Positions 1 to 7,157 of a stretch of DNA of 9,174 bases are shown here, piece after piece; position 1 is the stretch's first letter, and each line of letters opens with the position of its first letter. The position numbers were made by a program, and so were the translations under genes. The DNA lies in assembly GCA_021203585.1 (NCBI GenBank), contig JAJQAW010000170.1:1-9174 (forward strand), written 5' to 3'. This stretch comes from Rikenellaceae bacterium (GTDB lineage Bacteria > Bacteroidota > Bacteroidia > Bacteroidales > Rikenellaceae). The notes under the pieces were generated by a model, which was not told the origin of the DNA, searched no databases, and saw only the letters and a list, made by a program, of their open reading frames with translations.

Positions 1-21
1 GATTGGTAGAGGGAAGTGTAT

Positions 22-535
22 TTATTTTTTCAACAAATAGCGGATCGTAAAATACCCCCCCCCATATTTGCAGCAGCATGCCGGGAAGAGCTATCCGAAA
101 ATCTTGTACCGCCAGGTAAAAACTTCCCGTTAAAGCCCATTCGACAAAGGTGCCCAGCATCTGGTACACCAGGACCACTCCCACTAAAATGGAAACCGAT
201 ACCCGGCGCCAACGCGCTGCGGCTATTCCGGCTGCGGCAGCCAGCAGGATGGATTTGGTCAGGATCGCAGGCAGTACCGCCACCGGTGGCATCCCGAACA
301 ACGCGGAATTGACCAGCGGAGAAAGCACTGCCGTGAGCAGTCCCACTTTCCATCCGTATTTGTAAGCGGCGATCAGGGTAAAGAAATAAATAGGCAGCCA
401 GATCAACCCCCCCCGGGGAACCAGGTGAAACAATTGCGGAAGCAGAATATTTCCGGCTACAAACAGCAAGGCGGCCAGGTAAGTTTTCGTCTCCCTATAA
501 CCAAAAGCGTATAATTTTACAGGTGTACTGTTCAT
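22..535 (-). pseudogene. ECF transporter S component, frameshifted near its C-terminus
   Basis: The reading frame starts at ATG 535 (MNSTPVKLYAFGYRETK) and runs through several hydrophobic helices. Recognisable stretches are LLFVAGNILLPQLFHLVP, LIWLPIYFFTLIAAYKYGW, VGLLTAVLSPLVNSALFGMP and VSILVGVVLVYQMLGTF. This matches the integral-membrane substrate-binding subunit (S component) of energy-coupling factor vitamin/cofactor importers in Bacteroidales, which needs A and T subunits that are not in this window. The substrate cannot be told. After QIWGG the frame breaks in a run of nine C on the plus strand (55-63). Removing one base restores the ending YFTIRYLLKK and a TAA at 22-24, for about 170 residues, as expected for the family. 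As written, the frame stays open past the left edge. The gene begins 11 bp after the DUF1893 gene and is probably the last gene of the operon. Identity is confident; whether the break is real or a homopolymer error is unclear. Confidence 0.8.
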
Positions 536-546
536 GATTTTAACGG

Positions 547-975
547 TTAAACGGTGGGTCGCGACCCGGACAGGCCGGCGATAAATTGTTCGATGATCAA
601 AAGTAATTTTTCGGGATCGTTTTCTTCCAGGCATCGGCTTTCGAGCGGACAGGGTCCGGTATCGATGCGGTTGCGGATGGCAGGTACGACCTCTTTTTTA
701 TGAAGGATTCCGATGCGCGCACCGGCCAGTAATTCCAGCGCCGGTCGACTGATCACATCGGTATATACCTCCCGGATCTGCCCCAAAACCATCAGTGCGG
801 CAGCTCCTTTTCCGACCACCTTGTCAGCTACCGAAGCTCCACGCAGGAAGTCCGGCTCGTTGTTCAGCAACTCGTACAGGTCGGCAACCCCGGGCCGGTG
901 GAAACTGCGGGTTTCGCCATTGCGGATAACACAGGAACACCGGTCGGCATGCAATTGTTCGATAATGGCTTTCAT
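547..975 (-). CDS. DUF1893 (TM1506-like, deaminase-fold) protein
   Basis: An intact 142-residue protein starting MKAIIEQLHADRCSCVI. Recognisable blocks are RPGVADLYELLNNEP, GASVADKVVGKGAAALMVLG, YTDVISRPALELL and CPLESRC. These match the DUF1893 family, whose structurally known member TM1506 has a cytidine-deaminase-like fold but no established reaction. The conserved Cys near the N-terminus (SCV) and the CPLESRC cysteines near the C-terminus could bind metal or be catalytic (inference). ATG 975 is preferred over an in-frame ATG at 1014, because the latter would overlap the upstream gene and the family normally begins close to the IIEQLH block. The gene begins only 4 bp after the aldo/keto reductase stop, so it is very likely co-transcribed and perhaps works on or with that enzyme. 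It is one of the undamaged genes of the cluster. Confidence 0.85.
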   Translation of the reverse strand: MKAIIEQLHADRCSCVIRNGETRSFHRPGVADLYELLNNEPDFLRGASVADKVVGKGAAALMVLGQIREVYTDVISRPALELLAGARIGILHKKEVVPAIRNRIDTGPCPLESRCLEENDPEKLLLIIEQFIAGLSGSRPTV

Positions 976-979
976 GCGT

Positions 980-2369
980 TTAAAATACCAGTTTTTGTTT
1001 GAGCTGTTCCGCATACCGATCGATCTCCTGCATTTCTTTCGGAATATTAATCCGCTGCGGGCATTGCGGACGGCAGAGGTTACAGCCGATGCAATAATCC
1101 GCCTGCCGGATTTTCGGTACGCTCCGGTCGTAACCGATCAAAAAGGCTCGCCGCGCCTTGCGGTAATTTTCGTCGTTCGAGCTATTCAACCGCTGTCCGG
1201 CACTGACCATTCGGTTATAGTGTGCGAATACGCCCGGAATGTCGATTCCGTAGGGACAGGGCATGCAATACTGGCATTCCGTACACTGAATAAAATCCGC
1301 GTTCAACAGGATATCCGTCACCTGTTCCAGCAGGGCGTATTCTTCCGCGCGAAGGGGTTCGAGCGGAGAGAGAGTATGTCCGAATGTTTTCCTGCAAATG
1401 TTCCATATACACCATCCCGCTCAGTACGGTCAGCACCAATTCCGGAGTTCCGGCATAACGGAAAGCCCAGGAGGCCGCGCTGTCCTGCGGGCGCATTTCT
1501 TTCATCAATTGCAAGGCCTGTGCCGGAACCCGCGAAAGACGTCCTCCCAACAGAGGCTCCATAATAATGGCCGGTATGTTCTTCTTAACCAGCTCTCCGT
1601 ACAGGTATTCGGCATTCACATTCCGCCCGGTCGCGTGCTGCCAATCCTGGTAGTTGAGTTGGATTTGGCAAAAATCCCATTGAATACCGTAATTCAGCAC
1701 ATGGTCGAACACCTCGGAAATGCCGTGAAACGACCAGCCCAAATTGCGGATGCGTCCGGCTTCTCGTTCGGCAACCAGGAAATCCAGCAATCCGTTATCA
1801 ATGTATCGCTGATTGAATTCTTCGACACTGGCCCCCACACTGTGCAACAGGTAATAATCGATGTAGTCCACCTGCAGTTCCCGGAGTGAATTTCGGTACA
1901 TGGCCACCCCATCCTGGAAAGAACGGGTTCCCTCTCCCCGGTGGTTGGACATCTTGGTGGCGATCATATAACTCTCTCGCGGGTGACGGCTCAGGGCGAT
2001 TCCGGTTGCCGCTTCGGACCAACCGCGAACGTAAACCGGAGCGGTATCGAAATAATTCACTCCGTGCGCGATGGCATAATCGATCAGTTCATTGACCGCA
2101 TCCTAGTCCACTTCATCTTCCCCGGCGGCATTCTTGCGCAACGGCCAGCGCATGCAGCCGTACCCCAGCAGGGAAACCACATCCCCCGTAATCGGATTGG
2201 TGCGGTAAGTCATTTTATCGGTCGGCACCTCGCCCAACTGACCCCCTTCGGCCGAAACCCGGCTGCCGGATTCGCACCCGGCCATTACCGCACCGGCGGC
2301 CATGGTGCCGACTCCCATTACTTTGAGGAAATCGCGGCGGCTGAGCTCTTTTTTATTTTTTTTCTCCAT
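980..2369 (-). pseudogene. Tat-exported aldo/keto reductase with C-terminal 4Fe-4S motifs, broken by TAG and a frameshift
   Basis: ATG 2369 opens a twin-arginine signal (SRRDFLKVMG, then a hydrophobic stretch ending VMAGCES). This is a lipobox-like cysteine, so the product would be a folded, membrane-anchored lipoprotein outside the cytoplasm. The aldo/keto reductase barrel follows, with the family tetrad visible as FDT (Asp), APVY (Tyr), ATKMS (Lys) and LLHSV (His). The C-terminal domain holds CTECQYCMPCP and CIGCNLCRPQCP, ligands for two [4Fe-4S] clusters. Two lesions are seen. Codon 89 is TAG (2103-2105), between EDEVD and DAVNELIDYA, where related proteins as I recall them carry Gln. Later the frame shifts by one in a GA/TC repeat (1366-1374), after NIRTYS and before PLEPL. 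Repaired, it would encode about 460 residues, normal for the subfamily. It starts 2 bp after the ferredoxin-like gene's stop (TGA 2372-2374) and is followed at 4 bp by DUF1893. The natural substrate is unknown. Confidence 0.87.
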
Positions 2370-2371
2370 AA

Positions 2372-3008
2372 TCAAATCGAATGGTGTCTGACATTTCCTT
2401 CCACATAGATCGCGCTGAACGGACGGGCCGGACAAAGGTATTCGCAGGCTCCGCAACCGATGCATAATTCTTTATCTACCACCGGAATTTTCAGCGACTC
2501 TTTTTCATCCGGTTGCATCGGCACCAGGGTGATGGCGCCGGCCGGACAATGCCGCTGGCAATTGGTACACTGCACCCGATCGCGGGGCACGATGCAATTA
2601 TCCGGAATCCAGACCGCCTGTCCGATAGCCACAGTGCTTTTTTCGGCCGGTGTGATGCGCCGGATCGCTCCGGCGGGACAAACCCGGGAACATTCCGTAC
2701 ATTCGGGCCGGTAGTACCCCCGCTCATAAGACATTTCCGGCTGCATGAGCGTAGATAGTTTGGACGAAGGCCGCAGAATGTTATTCGGACAAGCCGAAAC
2801 ACACAGCTGACAGGCCGTACAATGCCGCTTCATATGGGCCAACCCCTGGGCTCCGGGAGGCACCAACGGCGTGTGGCGGGCCGGTATTTTTTTCTCTTCA
2901 ATCTCCGCCAGCCCCCCCGTCGACGTGGGTCAACTGAGCCCGTACCGTATGAGTAAAAACCATGGCTTCGGTTATGGCCAGAAATTGCCGCCGAGAAACT
3001 CTCCATTC
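2372..3008 (-). pseudogene. Polyferredoxin half (four 4Fe-4S motifs, RR-type leader) of a membrane iron-sulfur protein, frameshifted
   Basis: The downstream part has four cysteine motifs in order: CTACQLCVSACP, CTECSRVCPAGAI, CTNCQRHCPAGAI and CIGCGACEYLCPARP. These would bind about four [4Fe-4S] clusters, as in periplasmic electron-transfer ferredoxins. Upstream, one frame reads RVSRRQFLAITEAMVFTHTV, a twin-arginine-like motif followed by a moderately hydrophobic stretch, then RAQLTHVDGG. That frame has no ATG, GTG or TTG upstream of the RR motif until deep inside the membrane-protein region, where it overlaps codons of the NapH-like part. The simplest reading is that this is the C-terminal half of the gene at 2972-3877, shifted by one base near 2992-3003. 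A second break lies in a run of seven C (2912-2918). With six C, VDGG joins LAEIEEKKIPARHTPLVPP in frame. The stop is TGA at 2372-2374, 2 bp before the aldo/keto reductase start. An independent gene starting at TTG 2866 is possible but would lack a leader. Confidence 0.8.
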
Positions 3009-3877
3009 TCCTCGGGAGCCGATTCGGCAGCGGGAAGAGCAACGGAAGCGGTCTTTTTTACGATCCCGTATTTCATCGCACCGAATTTACATCTTGCCAC
3101 ACAATTGAAACAGCTTACGCAACGGCTTTGATCGATCAGCAGCTTCTTCGAATCGATGCAAGATGATTTACAGACCCGTTTACAAACACCGCAACGGGTG
3201 CATTTTTCCGTGTCGAATACCGGCCGGAAGAGGGAAAACCGGGAAATCATTCCCAGCAGGGAGCCTACCGGGCAGATCGTATTGCAGTAGGTCCGTCCGC
3301 TGCGCCAGGCCAAGGCCGATACCGCAATCAGTGTCAAAGCGGCAACACCCAGTGTAATGGAACTTTTGACCCATACGGCGGTCGAATAAAAAGCATAACT
3401 GTCCGCTTTTTCCGCAAACTAGGCCAACAGATTATTACCCAACCGGTAAATCGGCGTGAAAAATCCTTGCGCAATGCGGCCGTATGCCGCGTAAGGATCC
3501 AGTAGGGAGACGATCACACTGATTCCCGCAACCAGAGCGGCCGCAAACAGGGCCAGCAAGCCGTAGCGAAGCCAGGTGCGGGCCGGAGTGTAGCGGAAGC
3601 GGTTTTTTTTCTTTTTCCGTCGGACCGAAAGAAACGAAACCCCATCCTGCCAGATCCTCAGCGGACAGATAACGGAACAATAAACCCGGCCGAAAAGGAA
3701 GGTAAGCAACGCCAGGATGGCCAGTACAGCTCCATTGACGGCCAGTACCGCCGGAACCAACTGCATCTTGGCCAGCCATCCGAACCAGGTATGCAGCGCT
3801 CCGGTAAAGTCCAGAAACAGCCCGGTTAGCAGCAGGATGGAAACCAGGGCCAGCGCTCTTCTGATTTTTTTCAACAT
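2972..3877 (-). pseudogene. NapH/CcoG-like membrane 4Fe-4S protein, interrupted by in-frame TAG
   Basis: ATG 3877 starts MLKKIRRALALVSILLLTG. At least four hydrophobic segments follow, with the two CxxxCP signatures of the NapH/CcoG/RdxA group (VYCSVICP and TYCNTICPVG). A soluble part carries CTRCGVCKRVC, SCIDSKK and CVSCFNCVARC, for two [4Fe-4S] clusters. Such proteins pass electrons between the quinone pool and periplasmic redox partners. Codon 153 is TAG (3419-3421), between GNNLLA and FAEKADSYAFY. The same frame continues without other stops to TAA 2972-2974, ending EFLGGNFWP. That tail looks like a frameshift artefact, because the overlapping frame reads SRRQFLAI and leads into the polyferredoxin half. 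I therefore think 3877-2372 was one gene of about 500 codons. A TTG at 3892 is a possible alternative start, but ATG 3877 is preferred. It follows tatC by 19 bp. Confidence 0.85.
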
Positions 3878-3896
3878 GTAATTATCTTTCAAAGGA

Positions 3897-4673
3897 TTAG
3901 AGTTTTACTTCTTGCGCCGGAGCTGCGTGGTTTCGTTCCGTGAAGCGGGCGATTAAAATGCTCAGTTCATACAACAGCATAATGGGCAAGGAGACCAGCA
4001 GCAGTGTGAAAATATCCGTAGTCTGGGTAATCACGGCGGCCACGATCAGGATGATCACCACGGCGTGCCGGCGGTATTTTTTCAAGAATGCGGCTTTCAG
4101 CAACCCGAGCCGGGAGAGCAGCCAGGAGAGTACAGGCAATTCGAAACAAACGCCCATCAACAGCGATAGCGTAATCAGCGTACCCATATAGGAATTCAGG
4201 GTAATCATATTGACCACCTCCGCGCTGACCTGATACCCGGCCAGAAAACGGAGAGAGAAGGGAAAAATGACGAAATAATTGACCAGAATTCCGCTAAAAA
4301 AGGCTAGAAAGGAGAAAAAAATGACCCGGGAGGAATACCGTTTTTCGTTTTCGTACAATCCCGGAGCGGCATACCGGAACAATTTGTAAAACAGCAAAGG
4401 CAAGGTCAAGAGCAAACCGGCATAGAACGATACTTTCATGTGCATCATAAACTGCGCGGTCAGTTCAGTACTGATCAGATTCAGCACCACGGCCTCGACC
4501 TCCTGCGACCCGGGAGCAAACCGGTAGGTGATGAAATCGGGTGAATTGGGGGCCAGCACAAGGTCGAACACCGGCTCTTTTAAAACAAAAGCCGCCACCG
4601 TCAAGCCGAGAAATACTAAAAAGGGATAAAACAGGGCTTTACGCAGTTCGTCTATGTGATCCCAGAATGTCAC
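3897..4673 (-). CDS. tatC: Sec-independent protein translocase TatC
   Basis: An intact 258-residue polytopic membrane protein and the main receptor of the twin-arginine translocase, which recognises RR signal peptides and exports folded proteins. The N-terminus MTFWDHIDELRK is the family signature. Further typical blocks are YKLFRYAAPGLYENEKRY, SFLAFFSGILVNYFVIFPFSLRF and GVCFELPVLSWLLSRLGL, plus a final hydrophobic pair containing AAVITQTTDIFTLLLVSLP. The length is typical for Bacteroidetes TatC. The start is GTG (4671-4673), chosen because it gives the canonical N-terminus directly after the tatA stop (3 bp). The stop is TAA. No lesion is seen, unlike the iron-sulfur gene that follows. Downstream genes encode RR-signal proteins, which makes this a translocase linked to its own substrates. 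Confidence 0.97.
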   Translation of the reverse strand: MTFWDHIDELRKALFYPFLVFLGLTVAAFVLKEPVFDLVLAPNSPDFITYRFAPGSQEVEAVVLNLISTELTAQFMMHMKVSFYAGLLLTLPLLFYKLFRYAAPGLYENEKRYSSRVIFFSFLAFFSGILVNYFVIFPFSLRFLAGYQVSAEVVNMITLNSYMGTLITLSLLMGVCFELPVLSWLLSRLGLLKAAFLKKYRRHAVVIILIVAAVITQTTDIFTLLLVSLPIMLLYELSILIARFTERNHAAPAQEVKL

Positions 4674-4676
4674 CGT

Positions 4677-4895
4677 TTACTTCTCGGTATCCGTTTCAGT
4701 CCCCTGAGAACGATCGGATTTCAGGATTTCGGTTTCTTCTTCTTTGCCGCTCATGCCGTCTTTGAAGCTTTTCACGCCTTTTCCCAGTCCCTTCATCAAT
4801 TCCGGAATCTTTTTCCCGCCGAAAAGCAGCATCACGACCAGAACGATCAGAACGACTTCCTGACCACCCAGGCCCAAGATCAATGGTATATTCAT
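4677..4895 (-). CDS. tatA: Sec-independent protein translocase TatA/E
   Basis: A 72-residue single-span protein starting [20 protein letters not shown], followed by [19 protein letters not shown], the hallmark transmembrane helix, FG hinge and amphipathic helix of TatA/TatE. The acidic, hydrophilic tail ([14 protein letters not shown]) is usual. TatA oligomers form the export path for folded proteins brought by TatC. The gene lies 30 bp after the TonB receptor stop and 3 bp before tatC, so it is probably in the same transcript. No TatB is present in the window, as in most Bacteroidetes, where one TatA-type protein serves. It is intact, with a TAA stop. Confidence 0.96.
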   Translation of the reverse strand: MNIPLILGLGGQEVVLIVLVVMLLFGGKKIPELMKGLGKGVKSFKDGMSGKEEETEILKSDRSQGTETDTEK

Positions 4896-4925
4896 CGGTT
4901 TATCGATTTTTGGTTTATACTTCTG

Positions 4926-6815
4926 TTATAGCTTGACCGAAATTCCTCCGAACACGGTAGCTCCCGGCATCGGATATCCGGTATACATGGCATAGCTTTG
5001 GTTCAACAAATTTTCACCGCGTACAAAAATTCCGAGCCATCGGTTTACCTGATAGCTCACGCGTGCGTTCCACACGAAAAAGGAATCGGTTAGCTGCGGA
5101 TCCTCCTCGTCCAAGGTCAAATTGCCCACGTACTGAATTCCCGTAGAAAACAACCAGTTATCCAGGCGATAATCCGCGCCGGCGAAGAATTTGTGTTCCG
5201 GTACGGCGGGAAGGTGTGTTTTGGTATGGATGTAACTGTAATTGGCATTCAGGTTCAGTTTCGGATTGAGGCGGTAATTTACTAAAAATTCCAATCCGTG
5301 GTTCCTGATCCTCCCGGAATTCATAAATTGCCAGCCCGCGTAATTATCCGCCGGTACGTCGACAATGGTATTTTTTCCTTCGATCCTATAGAGATTCAAT
5401 TCGGCTATAAGGGTGCGGTCGAACAGGTATCGGGTCCATGAAATTTCATAAATCCATATATTTTCCGGTTCCAGTTCACTGTTCGAAGGGGCCCACATAT
5501 AAAGTTCCCGGAGTGTCGGATTTCGGTAACCCTTACTGACGACGCCTTTAATCTGGGTGTTCCGACCGGCCGAGAAACTGGCGCCGAACTGTGGAATCCA
5601 TTGATTACCGGTTACCGAATGGTGATCCAGCCGCAGGCCGGCATTCAGGGTCAGTGAGCGCCACAGGGTTTGCTGAACATGCAGGTAAGCGGCTGCATCG
5701 TTCATGTAGTTTCTGGTGATTTCGTTATTCGGTTCCCCCGACAGGTAAGAAGTCCAGGCATGTCCGCCATACCGTTGAAAATCAACTCCGAAGGTGGTCT
5801 GGTTACCGTTTCATACCCTGTAATTCTGAAACAGGGACAGTCCCAGCATCCAGTCGGTGGAATTGAACCGGTCTTGCCGCGGATTGCCGCCGGAGCCATA
5901 CCCGTCGTCGATGTAGTGATCTCCGAAATTGTAAAAGAATTGGAGCGCACCCGAAGTCCGTTCGTACTCATTGGCCAAAGACAAGGAAGCCACTCCGCGC
6001 AGTATATCCATGTCGTTGTCTTGCATGGGAGCGGTCACCGATCCCGGATTGGAGCTGTAGGTCTGCGAGAGATTCAAATCTGCAAAACTTTTCCAATGCC
6101 GCGAAAAATCATAACCGACTTTGGCATATCCGCTGTATTGCTCGAAATCCATATTATCCCGGTGTCCGTCGCTGCGATTGTAACCCAACGAAAGTACACT
6201 GCTGACTTTTCCTGTCCGCATGGTGTTGGTCGCTTCCGTAGAGAGGGTATTATAAGAACCGTACATAGCCCGGAACCGGGTATCTACTCCGTCGGCCGGC
6301 TCTTTCCGCGTAAGAATATTGATCACTCCGCCCATGGCGTTGGCCCCGTACAGCACCGAGACCGGTCCGCGAACCACCTCTACCCGTTCGGCCATCAGCG
6401 TTTGATAGGTATCGTTCAACGGATGGCTGAAAATCCCCATAAACTGAGGGTGTCCGTCGATCAGCATCAGCATCTGAGCGCCACCGCCGATTCCCCGCAG
6501 GGTCATGGCGCCGGCCGCTCCGGTGGAAGCGCCGTAACCCATCACGCTGCGCGAGGTGATCATCAGGCTCGGCACCCGTTCGACCAATATCGGCAGAACC
6601 GATTGATCGAGCCGGTTCTGCAATTCGGTCTGCGAAACAACGGTGACGCTCATCGGCAAACGATGGGTGGTCACGGCGGTCCGTGTCCCCGTAACCACTA
6701 CGTTTTCCATCCGAACGGTATCCTGCAGAAGCTCCTCCTACTCTTCCGGAAGATGGGCGCGGGCGGATTGGTTTACCAACAGAACTGCAATAAAAATTCC
6801 TGTACGTATTTTCAT
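4926..6815 (-). pseudogene. TonB-dependent outer-membrane receptor, interrupted by TAG and TGA
   Basis: ATG 6815 opens a signal peptide (MKIRTGIFIAVLLVNQSARA). A TonB-box-like segment (ENVVVTGTRT) and a plug domain follow, with MTLRGIGGG, MLIDGHPQ, VEVVRGPVSVLYGANAMGG and VINILTRKEP. A long beta-barrel ends GATVFGGISVKL. The total is 629 codons plus stop. There is no N-terminal carboxypeptidase-regulatory-like domain, so it resembles BtuB/CirA/FepA-type cofactor or siderophore receptors rather than SusC. The ligand is unknown. Two in-frame stops are seen: TAG at codon 26 (6738-6740), in LPEE-stop-EELLQDTV, and TGA at codon 335 (5811-5813), in QNYRV-stop-NGNQTTFG. The frame is otherwise continuous through both. 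The first stop falls just after the signal peptide and would abolish the product. It is the first gene of the minus-strand cluster, 30 bp upstream of tatA. Confidence 0.9.
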
Positions 6816-6842
6816 GGGTTAGCATTCATAGGATTTCAGTGA

Positions 6843-6850
6843 CAAAGTTA
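6843..6850 (-). promoter_or_regulatory. Possible Bacteroidetes -7 element upstream of the TonB receptor gene
   Basis: On the minus strand this reads TAACTTTG, a match to the TAnnTTTG consensus of Bacteroidetes primary sigma promoters. It lies 28 bp upstream of the receptor ATG. No convincing -33 TTG box is visible at the usual 19-21 bp spacing, so the promoter would be weak or activator-dependent. It would drive the whole seven-gene cluster. Confidence 0.35.
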
Positions 6851-6914
6851 AGGCAAAACGTCCGGATGTTTTTTTCTCTCCGGCTCAATTCGGCTTGCCG
6901 TACGGTTCAAATTA

Positions 6915-6928
6915 CCGGGTTAACCCGG
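6915..6928. promoter_or_regulatory. 14-bp perfect palindrome, possible operator
   Basis: CCGGGTTAACCCGG is a perfect inverted repeat with no spacer. It lies about 65 bp upstream of the candidate -7 element of the minus-strand cluster and about 185 bp upstream of that of the mutase. Position and symmetry fit a dimeric regulator site, but no regulator gene is in the window and no second copy is seen. Chance occurrence in a GC-rich stretch cannot be excluded. Confidence 0.3.
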
Positions 6929-7110
6929 ATAAAGTTACGGAATAATTTCGGGGCGCCCTTCGCTCGGGCTCGGTTTTAATCACATTTTCATCTGTTCCGG
7001 CAAGGGTCGAGAAAAGTTGGTTTCTGCCGTTTCTCGTAGCCGACCGGCGATCCTTCGGGGCCGGATCGGGACAAGTGAGTCGGAAATAACCATCCGTAAG
7101 GGAAATTAAA

Positions 7111-7118
7111 TACCTTTG
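7111..7118 (+). promoter_or_regulatory. Possible Bacteroidetes -7 element for the mutase gene
   Basis: TACCTTTG matches TAnnTTTG and lies 39 bp upstream of the ATG at 7158, giving a short AT-rich leader. A clear -33 TTTG/TTG box is not seen at 19-21 bp spacing. The leader has no Shine-Dalgarno sequence, as is normal in this phylum. Confidence 0.45.
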
Positions 7119-7157
7119 CAGGGTAAATTTATTGAACTCTAACCACAAGCGAAAACC

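Larger units (their letters stand above)
6816..7157. other. Divergent intergenic region between the TonB receptor cluster and the mutase gene
   Basis: These 342 bp hold no gene I can support. They contain candidate -7 elements facing both ways (6843-6850 minus, 7111-7118 plus) and a 14-bp perfect palindrome at 6915-6928. Short hairpin-forming pieces lie at 7008-7036 (CGAGAAA and TTTCTCG) and around 7048-7069 (CGATCC and GGATCG). They lie upstream of the proposed mutase promoter, so they would not be part of its leader. No riboswitch core, such as a cobalamin or TPP box, is recognisable. Confidence 0.6.

Noticed and set aside
713..1564. A 283-codon plus-strand frame
   Set aside because: It covers the antisense of DUF1893 and the aldo/keto reductase, which have clear family motifs. 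The plus-strand translation has none.
2103..2105. Pyrrolysine as the meaning of the in-frame TAG codons
   Set aside because: No pyl genes or methylamine-type proteins are present, and the contexts favour Gln or simple nonsense mutation.
5670..6842. A 390-codon open frame on the plus strand
   Set aside because: It is antisense to the TonB receptor, shows no domain motif, and its openness follows from the codon bias of the receptor gene.
7008..7069. Adjacent short hairpins that could suggest a small RNA or riboswitch
   Set aside because: Stems are short, there is no T tract, no known riboswitch core, and the site is upstream of the proposed mutase promoter.
6912..7148. A 78-codon minus-strand frame in the intergenic gap
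   Set aside because: No leader, no conserved motif, and it overlaps the mutase promoter region. It is most likely a random open frame.
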